DNA from: Cubamyces lactineus
Taxonomy: Eukaryota > Basidiomycota > Agaricomycetes > Polyporales > Polyporaceae
NCBI GenBank assembly: GCA_022376465.1
Contig: JACDTU010000003.1
Location: forward strand, 1,922,001-1,986,000
Length of the DNA stretch: 64,000 nt
Reading direction: 5' to 3'
The position numbers were made by a program, and so were the translations under genes. Below the pieces are notes generated by a model. The model ran no database searches. It saw only the letters and a program-made list of their open reading frames with translations, and was not told where the DNA came from. Position 1 is the stretch's first letter; the number at the start of each line of letters is the position of its first letter. Below are positions 23,388 through 31,142 of the stretch, in pieces.

Positions 23388-23576
23388 CTACTCGTCCCAG
23401 CTGGAGTTATTGAGGGTGCGGTCGGCCTGGTCAAGCTTGTCGTTTGCGGGGTCGAGAGGGTCACGGTGTTCGAGAGCAATTTCGAGGATGTTGATGGAGA
23501 GGCGCAGGTGAGTGGCGATGAAGGCAAGGGCAAGGAGGTAGCCGAGGGTCATGCAGGTGAAGAGCGCGATGATCAT
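23388..23576 (-). CDS. Gypsy small membrane ORF 2 (62 residues)
   Basis: Opens MIIALFTCMTLGYLLALAFI, a convincing single membrane span, then a charged tail with LEHRDPLDPANDKLDQADRT ending SSWDE-stop. The ATG is five bases after the stop of small ORF 1 and the stop is one base before the ORF3 ATG. That close packing, and the position between pol and LTR, argue that it is a real cistron rather than a chance frame. No homologous family is recognised. It could be the membrane part of an env-like or viroporin-like unit; that is inference. Confidence is limited by the short length. Confidence 0.5.
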   Translation of the reverse strand: MIIALFTCMTLGYLLALAFIATHLRLSINILEIALEHRDPLDPANDKLDQADRTLNNSSWDE

Positions 23577-23581
23577 GGGCT

Positions 23582-23740
23582 TCACGATCCCCACGCTGAT
23601 CGGGATGGGTAGTCACGGCTGTGGAGAGTGTGCTCGATGATGCGGTTGAAGAGGTCGCGGAGGATATACCAGAGAAAGAGGAGGGTGATGGCGAGGAGGG
23701 TGAGGCAGTAGATGGCGAAGAGGATGGCGAGAGAGAGCAT
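23582..23740 (-). CDS. Gypsy small membrane ORF 1 (52 residues)
   Basis: This frame starts MLSLAILFAIYCLTLLAITL and continues LFLWYILRDLFNRIIEHTLH, then a short polar end SRDYPSRSAWGS-stop. It therefore has one long or two short hydrophobic segments followed by an amphipathic part. The ATG is six bases after the pol stop and in the same frame, so readthrough of the pol UAA would fuse it to the chromodomain end of Pol. It is too short to be found by usual length cut-offs. The function is unknown. Confidence 0.5.
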   Translation of the reverse strand: MLSLAILFAIYCLTLLAITLLFLWYILRDLFNRIIEHTLHSRDYPSRSAWGS

Positions 23741-23746
23741 TGCAGA

Positions 23747-26700
23747 TTACAGCAGCTTCTTCGCCCTTTTATACCGCTGGAGGATTTCTTTGGCGTTCGG
23801 AATTAGAGCGGACTCGGGTTCCCATGTGTTCTCGGCGCTGGAGTAGCCTTTCCACTTGATTTGGTAGCGGATTCCGCCTCGTGTGGTCTTGTGTCCGACG
23901 ATCGCTTCGACCTCATATTCTTCTTCTCCGTCGATAAGGTCAGGTGGTGGCCTCGTGTAGTTCGGTCCGTGGGTGTCGTTTTCCTTGTATGGGGTGAGGA
24001 AGCATGCGTGGAACACGGGGTGTACCTTCCAGTGTTTCGGCAGCTCCAGCCGATAGGTCACGGGTCCAAGTACTTCGGTGATGACAAAGGGGCCTTCTCG
24101 TTTGGGTGCGAGTTTCCGGGATGCGTAAGCGAGCTTGAGGTTCTTCCCTTCGAGCCAGACCTTCTGTCCTTTCTTGAATTGGACAAACTTTCCCTTGAAC
24201 CTGTCACGTATGACGTGTCGGGCTAGCTCGTGGGCTGCTAGGGCTTCGTCTCGGGCCTTCTGGAGGTTCACTAGCCGTTCTTGTACTGTCGGGGTGTTGG
24301 TCTTGGGGTATGCGATAGGAATCAGTGTCGGTTCGTACCCCATCATGAGGTAGAATGGTGATGCGTTCCGTGCTGAGTGGGTCCGTTGATTGTGTGCGAC
24401 TTCTGCGTCGACAAGGTGTTCCGCCCATTCGTCTGGTCGGCCTTCGCAGAATATCCTGAGGTAGACTTCCAGTTCTTGATTCACTCGTTCCGTTTGTCCG
24501 TCGGTCTGCGGGTGATACGCGGTAGACGGGGAAAGGGTGATGCCTAAGAGTCTTCCTAGTTCGCGAGTGACGTTGGATACGAATTGTGGCCCTCGGTCGG
24601 ATATGATCTTGCTGGGTAGTCCAAAGCGTCGGTAGACATGCCGGTGGTAAAGCGCCGCTGTGCCGATTGCGTCGATCGTCTTCTTGCATGGTGCGAAAAT
24701 CACCCCCTTCGTAAGGCCATGGTCGACCACGACCAGAATACTATCGTAGCCGTGGGATTCGGGGAGATCGGTGATGAGATCCATCGCGACGTTCTGGAAT
24801 GGCCGAGTAACATCGTCAGCGGGGATTGGTTGTGGGGGCGGGGTGGTCGGGTGTGTGTTTGGCTTGTTCTGCTGGCATGTGGCACAGCCTTCGACGTATC
24901 GGGATACCATGGCATACATGCCGGGCCACCAGTATGACCGCCGTATCAGTTCTAGAGTCTTGAATTTCCCAGGGTGTCCGGCTGCCGGGGAGTCGTGGTG
25001 TTGACTGATCAGGTCTCGTCGCAGGGCTTCGTCGGCCGGTACGTAGCATCGGTTCTTGTAGAAGATTAAGCCATCTCGTTCTTGCCAATCGGTGAGTGCA
25101 CTTCTGATCGGGGGTGGTCCGTCGTGTTGGATGGCAGCAAGTGCGTCGCAAAAGAGTCTGTCTTGCGTGGCCAAATGTCGGAACCTCGGTGCCAGTCGGG
25201 TGTCCACTAGCCGTACGAAGAGGTTGTCAGGTAGCATGGTTCGTTCCGTATTGTCGTCTTCTGATCCTTGTCGGTGATCGGGTCTTCGGGATAGCGCATC
25301 CGATTGTACCATTGCCGTGCCGGGGGTATGTACGAGTTGGATGTCGAACTGGGAGAGAAAGAGGGCCCATCGTGCTTGTCGTCTGTTCAGTTGTTGCGGG
25401 TTGCGCCAGTAGGTGAGGTTCTTGTGGTCGGATAGGATCGTAACCGGGTGCCCTGATCCTTCGAGGTAGTGTCGCCAGGCCTTCAGGGCTCGAATGATGC
25501 CAAGTAGTTCTCGGTCATAGATTTCGTAGTTCCGTTCCGCTTCGGTGAATCCTTCGGATAGATACGCGCACGGGTGCAGGTCGCCGTTGGCGTCTCGTTG
25601 TCGGAGTACTGCCCCTGTGGCCCATTGCGAGGCGTCGGATTCGACGACAAAGGGTTTGCTAATGTCGGGCATTTGCAGCACGGGGGCCGTCGCGAATCGT
25701 TGCTTCAGCATGTCGAAGGCCTTCTGGCATTCCGTTGTCCATTCCCATTTGGCGTCTTTCTTGGTGAGGGCGTTCAGCGGTCGCGCGATCTCCGAGAAGT
25801 GGTCGATGAATCGTCGGTAAAAGTTGCCGAATCCAAGGAACGATCGAACGTCCTTGACGGTTGTCGGTTCTGGCCAGTCGAGTATTCCCTTTATCTTGAT
25901 AGGGTCCATGGAGATCCGGTTCTCACTGATGATCATTCCAAGATACTCCACTTCTGGTGCGTCGAATATGCACTTCTCTAGTTTGAGGTAGAGGTCGTGT
26001 TCTTTGAGTCGTTCCAGGACACGTAAGGTCCTTCTTCGGTGTTCGTCCAGGTCTGCCGAAAAGATCAGTATGTCGTCCATGTAAATCACTACCCATCCTT
26101 CGTCGATCATGTCTGCGAAGATCGCGTTCATCATAGCTTGGAAAGCCGAGGGGGAGTTCCGCAGTCCAAAGAACATGACCATTGGTTCGTATAGCCCTTT
26201 GCTGGTTCTGAAGGCGGCCTTCCATTGATCACCGTCCTTGATACGGACGTTGTTATATCCCGATCGGAGGTCCAGTTTGGAGAAAACCTTCGCTCCGCGC
26301 AGCTTGTCGACCAATTCCGATATGAGCGGTAGTGGGTACTTGTTGGGGACGGTTCCTTCGTTGAGGTATCGATAATCTTGGCAGGGTCGTAGTGTTCCGT
26401 CCTTCTTGCCGACGAAGAAGAATGGGGATGCCATCGGCAAGTTCGAGGGTCGGATGTAGCCTTTTCGCAGGTTCTCCCGGATGAATTCTTCCTCGGCTTC
26501 GAGTTCCTTGGGCGTGAGTTGATATCGCTTGAAGTCCTTCGGGGTAAAGCCTTCCTTGAGTTCAATGGCCAGGTCCCAGGGTCGTGATGGTGGGAATCGT
26601 TCGGACGCCTTCTTTTCAAAGATGGCGGCATATCCTCGGTACGGTTCGGGGAGCATCTCTTCGAAAGTCTTCTTCTCTTCCTGTGCTTGGTGCTGTTGTG

Positions 26701-27595
26701 CGAGTGCCATTGCGGGGTTGACCTTTGCTCGGATCCAGACGTTGGCTGCAATTGCAAATCGAAGTCCTTGTGGGGCTCGTCGGATTCTTCCGATGGTGGG
26801 TCCAGGTCCAATCTTCGTGGGTTCGTAGTCGTGTTCCGTGGTGAGGGGGGATCCGGGTCGAGGCATATCTCCGTGCCATTCTGTCGCGTGCGATGCTATC
26901 ATGGCTTCGTGTTCTCCGCGAAGATAAGCTATCAGCAGATCTTGGTCGTTGGGTTCTTCTTCCGGGTGCACGTCGGAGAGGGTAACTCGTTCGATGTTCT
27001 CGTAGATTGGTTCTTGGGTCGATGCTTCCTCGGTCGCGTCTTCGTCTTCCTCATTTGCTTCTTCGTTCGGTTCTTCTTCCACTGGCTTGGGTCTTCCGGT
27101 GAAGGGGTCTTGATCTGGGAACCACATTGCACGCAGATGTTCCACAATTGTTCGGTTCACCCGGGCGGGGTCGATATCGAGGGTCCCTTTCGTGAAGTCG
27201 ATGTTGGCAGTGACGCGCTGCAGCCATGGCAGGCCCAGGATGATTGGTTCCTTTCCTAGCGACGTAATCAGGAACCGCACAATGTGTCGGTGGCGCCCAG
27301 CTTCAATTTCAAGGACTGCGCATTTCTTGATATCGCCTGCTTCATTCCTGGTTCCGTCAGCGTTGTATACTCGGATCGGGGCTTTCAGCGATTTGAGCGG
27401 GAAGTTGTGTTCTTTCGCAAACCTGTGGTCCATGAATACTTCTCCCGCTCCCGTGTCGATGAGGGCTTTCGTTTCGACGCTTAGGTCCGCGTGGATAGAT
27501 AACGGAATTCTCATAGACTGTCGAGAAGTCTGCGCTACTATTACACGGCGGACCTTAGTACGCGGTCGTGACGTCGAGACACGCCGGTTCTTCAA
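23747..27595 (-). CDS. Gypsy Pol polyprotein with C-terminal chromodomain
   Basis: About 1,280 residues, read in the -1 frame relative to gag. Order: aspartic protease (ALIDTGAGEVFMDHRF near residue 46), reverse transcriptase (LRPCQDYRYLNEGTVPN, then VIYMDDILIFSADLDEHRR near residue 515), RNase H (KPFVVESDASQWATGAVL, ILSDHKNLTYW), integrase zinc-binding domain (HHCC: HDSPAAGHPGKFKTLELIRR and CATCQQNK near residue 880), DDE core (VAMDLITDLPES, ISDRGPQFVSN, STAYHPQTDGQTERVNQEL) and a chromodomain of about 55 residues (YEVEAIVGHKTTRGG, YQIKWKGYSSAENTWEPES). The chromodomain usually directs integration to marked chromatin. No AUG opens this frame; entry is by frameshift at the end of gag. All catalytic residues I can place are present. 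Confidence 0.95.
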   Translation of the reverse strand: MKNRRVSTSRPRTKVRRVIVAQTSRQSMRIPLSIHADLSVETKALIDTGAGEVFMDHRFAKEHNFPLKSLKAPIRVYNADGTRNEAGDIKKCAVLEIEAGRHRHIVRFLITSLGKEPIILGLPWLQRVTANIDFTKGTLDIDPARVNRTIVEHLRAMWFPDQDPFTGRPKPVEEEPNEEANEEDEDATEEASTQEPIYENIERVTLSDVHPEEEPNDQDLLIAYLRGEHEAMIASHATEWHGDMPRPGSPLTTEHDYEPTKIGPGPTIGRIRRAPQGLRFAIAANVWIRAKVNPAMALAQQHQAQEEKKTFEEMLPEPYRGYAAIFEKKASERFPPSRPWDLAIELKEGFTPKDFKRYQLTPKELEAEEEFIRENLRKGYIRPSNLPMASPFFFVGKKDGTLRPCQDYRYLNEGTVPNKYPLPLISELVDKLRGAKVFSKLDLRSGYNNVRIKDGDQWKAAFRTSKGLYEPMVMFFGLRNSPSAFQAMMNAIFADMIDEGWVVIYMDDILIFSADLDEHRRRTLRVLERLKEHDLYLKLEKCIFDAPEVEYLGMIISENRISMDPIKIKGILDWPEPTTVKDVRSFLGFGNFYRRFIDHFSEIARPLNALTKKDAKWEWTTECQKAFDMLKQRFATAPVLQMPDISKPFVVESDASQWATGAVLRQRDANGDLHPCAYLSEGFTEAERNYEIYDRELLGIIRALKAWRHYLEGSGHPVTILSDHKNLTYWRNPQQLNRRQARWALFLSQFDIQLVHTPGTAMVQSDALSRRPDHRQGSEDDNTERTMLPDNLFVRLVDTRLAPRFRHLATQDRLFCDALAAIQHDGPPPIRSALTDWQERDGLIFYKNRCYVPADEALRRDLISQHHDSPAAGHPGKFKTLELIRRSYWWPGMYAMVSRYVEGCATCQQNKPNTHPTTPPPQPIPADDVTRPFQNVAMDLITDLPESHGYDSILVVVDHGLTKGVIFAPCKKTIDAIGTAALYHRHVYRRFGLPSKIISDRGPQFVSNVTRELGRLLGITLSPSTAYHPQTDGQTERVNQELEVYLRIFCEGRPDEWAEHLVDAEVAHNQRTHSARNASPFYLMMGYEPTLIPIAYPKTNTPTVQERLVNLQKARDEALAAHELARHVIRDRFKGKFVQFKKGQKVWLEGKNLKLAYASRKLAPKREGPFVITEVLGPVTYRLELPKHWKVHPVFHACFLTPYKENDTHGPNYTRPPPDLIDGEEEYEVEAIVGHKTTRGGIRYQIKWKGYSSAENTWEPESALIPNAKEILQRYKRAKKLL

Positions 27596-28593
27596 AAACC
27601 CTCGTTGGAGAAGCTTGCGAGGATTTCCTTCGCGTCTTGGTCTTCTTCTAGCCCCTTCAGAGCGGTACGGATCCTTGCTGCGATAAGCTGCTTCTTGTCA
27701 GCCGCTTGGCCGTCGATGGATTTGATGTCTTCTTCATCGTCGCTCTCGTCTTCTTCGACCTCGGTGATGCGGGCCTTGGCAGCAGGCTTCGTCTTCTTAC
27801 GGTCGTTGGTTCTTCTGTTGGGGCACTGCCGCGCTAGATGCCCTATCTGATGGCAATTGAAGCATCGTCCTTCTCGGTAGTGCTTCTCACGTTCTTCGGT
27901 TGTCATCTTGTCGACATCCATGGCGTCAGGGTCGCGTTCTTGCGGTCGGGGTCTGTACGGCTTGTACGTAGGTCGGAAGGTCGAGGTCTTCCCGTCGTAT
28001 GCTCTTCCCAGGTGATACTGCTGTTCGAGGGTGGAGGCTCGGAGGTAGAGTTCGCTGGCATCCTTCGGTAGGGGGTACATCCCGAAGATCTTCTCTCGAA
28101 GGGGACGGTTGAGTCCAGCATAGAAGAAGTCGGCAATGACTTCGAACTCTGTGATTCCGCATCGCGAGATGATTGACTTGAACTCGGCAATGTAGTCTTC
28201 GACTTTCTTGCTTCCTTGCTTCAGGTTTCGCAGCAGCACACGGGCGCTGGCCTTCTGGTCGATGTCGTCGAATGCTTCCAGTAGTTGCTTCTTGAAGTCG
28301 TCCCATGTTCCGTAGTTGGGTTCGATACGTTCTTCGCCTGGTCTTCGGTTCTTGTTCTGGTCGGCTGCCTGCCGTTCTACGTCTTCAATGAAGGTGCGGG
28401 CCCAGGTTCCGGCGGTGCCCCCGTTCATCAGCATAAGGCAGAAGACGATCTTCATTTCGTCGGTGGCGTAGGTCTTCTTGTTCATCGTGAGGTAGAGGGA
28501 GCATTTCTGCAACCACTCTACTACTTCGCCTCGCTTCCCTGAGAACTCTGGGGGCATCTTGAGCTTGATCTCGTTCGTCTTTTCTTCAGCCAT
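27592..28593 (-). CDS. Gypsy Gag (capsid-nucleocapsid)
   Basis: A 333-residue Gag opening MAEEKTNEIKLKMPPEFSGK, followed by the retrotransposon capsid region (TWDDFKKQLLEAFDD, NLKQGSKKVEDYIAEFKSII, ADFFYAGLNRPLREKIF). A single CCHC zinc knuckle, CFNCHQIGHLARQC, near residue 245 is flanked by basic residues. The stop codon overlaps pol: the last codons read GAG GGT TTT TGA, containing the slippery heptamer G_GGT_TTT. The ATG at 28593 is the first ATG in the transcript. However, the same frame is open upstream to the LTR edge for about 175 codons without any ATG and encodes plausible protein, so an N-terminally extended form is possible. Confidence 0.92.
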   Translation of the reverse strand: MAEEKTNEIKLKMPPEFSGKRGEVVEWLQKCSLYLTMNKKTYATDEMKIVFCLMLMNGGTAGTWARTFIEDVERQAADQNKNRRPGEERIEPNYGTWDDFKKQLLEAFDDIDQKASARVLLRNLKQGSKKVEDYIAEFKSIISRCGITEFEVIADFFYAGLNRPLREKIFGMYPLPKDASELYLRASTLEQQYHLGRAYDGKTSTFRPTYKPYRPRPQERDPDAMDVDKMTTEEREKHYREGRCFNCHQIGHLARQCPNRRTNDRKKTKPAAKARITEVEEDESDDEEDIKSIDGQAADKKQLIAARIRTALKGLEEDQDAKEILASFSNEGF

Positions 28594-29125
28594 CGTGGCT
28601 TCAGTCCGGCCTTCGGGTTCGTTCGTAGTTCGGTTCGATTCTTCTTGAGGGGTCTTCCCTACGGGTTCTGGTGCGGCTTCGCTTCCCTCCGGGTCGTGGT
28701 CGTCGTTCGAGGTTCTTGTAGTGTTCTCGCTTTCTGGTTCACTCTCCTCGAGTATCTCCGCCTGAGCTGGTCTGGGAGTAGTGAAGTCTACCGGGGAAGG
28801 TTGTTCTGGTTCTGTTCTCGGTTCCGGGGTGGCCGCTGGTTCCTCCGGAAGTTCGTCTCCAAGTGATATTTCGCGGTAGCGTCTTCGGTAGTCGGGGTCG
28901 ATGTCAAGGCAGTTCCGCCAGGTGAGAGGGACTTCGGTGAAGTGCCAGGACTTGTTCTTCCAGAAGACTTGTTGCCCTTCGTAGTAGACTAGCTTGGCTT
29001 CCTTGTCAACCGCAAATTCTTTCGGTATCGACGCCGTGTTGTTCGGTTCGGGGCCGCTCTGTCTTGAGCGGGTGTCGTGTGTCGAGATCTGGGTAGATCG
29101 ACGGGTTCTGGTGAGCTCGACCTAA
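28594..29125 (-). other. ATG-free gypsy leader, open in the Gag frame
   Basis: No ATG occurs on the minus strand in any frame across these 532 bases. The gag frame alone stays open from a TAG at the LTR border. It encodes segments such as IPKEFAVDKEAKLVYYEG and VFWKNKSWHFTEVPLTWRNC, then a Glu/Pro/Thr-rich linker. The aromatic content suggests a real protein domain, perhaps made from a non-AUG start or acquired by splicing. Confidence 0.6.
29114..29123 (-). promoter_or_regulatory. Gypsy primer-binding site (self-priming type)
   Basis: Two bases inside the 5' LTR border the minus strand reads AGGTCGAGCT. It does not begin TGG as tRNA-primed sites do. It is exactly complementary to AGCTCGACCT at 29246-29237 in the LTR, which lies at the predicted 5' end of the element RNA. 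That is the Tf1/sushi self-priming layout. Confidence 0.7.
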
Positions 29126-29542
29126 TGTTACGACGAGCCTAGATCGGTCACAGCAAGCGACGTCCTAGGGATCGGACCAGAGGTCTCCAGTAGTTCGAGT
29201 CGAGTAGAGGTTCAGAGGAATAGGCAATGGATAACCAGGTCGAGCTGAGGATCCCGAGTGGATCCTCTGGTCTTAAATACAGGAAGAGAGACATGGACAC
29301 GTCAGCGCCACGTAGGCGCCACGTACCGTGAGAGTCCAGTATAACTACGTAGAGTCAGGGCTGGGAGTACAGATGATGTGGCGATGATGTGGCGGAAGGT
29401 GATAGGGTAGTAATACAACAGCCGTGTGAACCAGTGGGAAAGGGTGACGTGGCATGGGAAAGGATGACGTGGCATAACGGAGGCACGAGGGAGAGAGAGG
29501 AAAAGGAAACTGGGTGACCGTGACACAGTGAGCGTCGTAACA
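29126..29542 (-). repeat. Gypsy LTR (5' LTR in element orientation)
   Basis: A 417-bp LTR with ends TGTTACGACG and CGTCGTAACA. It contains the presumed promoter (TATTTAA at 29279-29273) and the predicted RNA start at about 29246. The target duplication CAGTG follows at 29543-29547. Confidence 0.96.
29273..29279 (-). promoter_or_regulatory. TATA-like box of the gypsy element
   Basis: TATTTAA on the minus strand lies 33 bases upstream of AGCTCGACCT, the sequence matched by the primer-binding site. The spacing is right for a TATA box setting the RNA start there. Confidence 0.5.
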
Positions 29543-31142
29543 CAGTGCGCATTGGCCCATCAAGATCAGTGTGGACGAGCTCAAGGGGCTCAGTCGCACG
29601 CTTTTCTGATGGCGGGAAAGGGAGTCTGTGGGATTTGCCAAAGGCACAACCCTCACACGGTTCATCATCCACGGGATCAAGCTGGTCTACACCCTTAACG
29701 TTCTTAGGCAGGTGGCGAAGAGGCTCCTTGCCTGCATGACCAAAGCGACGATGCCAGGTCTTGTAACTGCGAACGTTTAGGTGGACGTGCCTGTTCAGGA
29801 TAATCTCCAGAGTCAAATCATAGAGATTGCTCGCAGGATTGTACGGTGCCTCAAGGATCTTTCGACCCTTGATGCGAATCGTCGAGCCTGAGTCGACAGC
29901 GCCTTCCGGCTGCTTGTCGAAGATCATCATCTTCCTCGCTCCTTGGAAGAGAGAATAACCATTCTTCTCAATGGTACCGGTGGAGAACAGTCGTGCAGAG
30001 GCCTGAGGCACATAGCAGACGTTCGGAAGAGTGATAGTCCACCGTTGTCCATCGACAAGAGTCTCAGCTTTAACAGTGCCTTGACCGAGTCCCTGAATAA
30101 CCGAACCTTCGCCAGATGAGGCAGTATTGAAGGTCAGTGGTTTGTCAAAGGGTTCATACTCGGTGAAGTCGTCAAAGCACCAAGTGACGTGCTGAGATGC
30201 GCCAGAGTCCATCAGCCAACGAGTATACCGCACACCAGCAGCAGCTTTCGCCGCATCATAGAAAGAAGCGTGCATGTTAGAGCCGGATTCAGCTACAAGT
30301 ACATTGGCCGAGACGTGCGCATGGTCATGAGAATTGTCCTTTCCCTTCCCTTTGTCCTTCTCCTTATCCTTGTCCTTCTTCTTGCCACCATTGCCCTTAC
30401 CCTTGTTGCCCTTAGGGCGAAGCTCGGGGTGCTTCTTGTAGCAAGTCGACTCATGATGGGTCTGACTGCCACAGAAGTCGCAGGGGCCGGACGGCTTGGG
30501 CTTGGTCTTGGAGATCCGAGCAGCGGACTGACCGGTCTTGCGCATGGCTTCCTCAGAGAGAGACTTCTCGAGGATGACGTCGACGGTGATCTTGTCGAGG
30601 TCCATAGTGGCCATGAGCGCAGAGATCATAGGTCGGTAGGACTCCGGGACCTTGGAGAGAAGGATGAGGGCCTGAATGTTGTCCTCTAACTTCAGGCCGT
30701 TGGTCGAGATCTCGCGGATACGCGTGACGATCCGACTCATCTGATCCTGAAGCGAACGCTGGTCCGACATGCGAGACTCACTGATGAGTGACTCGAAAAG
30801 ACCCCAAACGTGCGCAGAGTTCGGTTTCCCAAACTTGTCTTTCAGCGCATCCCACATCTCTTTGGCAGTGAGATTAGCCGGAGAGGAGGTGCCGTTGGTC
30901 ATCTTCGTCTCAAGGAGATAGTGGAAGCTAGGCCCAGTCCGCATGAAGAGCAGACCGCATGCCCGAGCATTCTTCTTCCTATACTCCTTGCGCTCTTCAG
31001 CGTCGGAAGGTTCAGTCGTCTCCAAAGAGACTACATCCCAGCAGTTCATGAACATGAGGAGACCCTTCATCTTCGCAGCCCAGTCGGCGTACTGGCTGGC
31101 CGAAGAAAGGAGAGGGACGGATTCAGGTTTGATGTCGCCCAT
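29543..31142 (-). CDS. Copia polyprotein, N-terminal part: Gag, protease, start of integrase
   Basis: Upstream part of the copia frame, from the ATG at 31142 (MGDIKPESVPLLSSASQYAD). Gag shows the UBN2-like copia fold (WAAKMKGLLMFMNCWDV, TAKEMWDALKDKFGKPN, ILLSKVPESYRPMISALMA). A zinc knuckle CDFCGSQTHHESTC and a Lys/Asp-rich stretch follow. The protease carries RWLMDSGASQHVTW with the catalytic Asp-Ser-Gly. The integrase HHCC region reads HRRFGHAGKEPLRHLP and CEGCAFGKSHRLPFP. The frame runs into the gypsy LTR after DLDGPMRT and continues at 21880 once the insert is excluded. The same frame is also open upstream of the ATG for about 150 codons with no further ATG. Confidence 0.93.

Larger units (their letters stand above)
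21886..29542 (-). mobile_element. Full-length Ty3/gypsy chromovirus nested in the copia element
   Basis: Two 417-bp LTRs (21886-22302, 29126-29542) with inverted ends TGTTACGACG/CGTCGTAACA are flanked by CAGTG at 21881-21885 and 29543-29547. Order on the minus strand is LTR, ATG-free leader, gag, pol in -1 phase (protease, RT, RNase H, integrase, chromodomain), two small membrane-protein ORFs, a zinc-knuckle ORF, LTR. The C-terminal chromodomain places it among the chromoviruses. The primer-binding site matches a sequence of its own LTR, which is the self-priming arrangement of the Tf1/sushi group. The LTRs differ at two positions, both C/T within a CpG. All reading frames seem intact, so the element may be active or recently so. 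Confidence 0.96.

Noticed and set aside
28645..28866. Plus-strand frames opposite gypsy gag and pol (also 23861-24226, 26687-27259)
   Set aside because: They are antisense shadows of intact gag-pol frames with all catalytic motifs on the minus strand.
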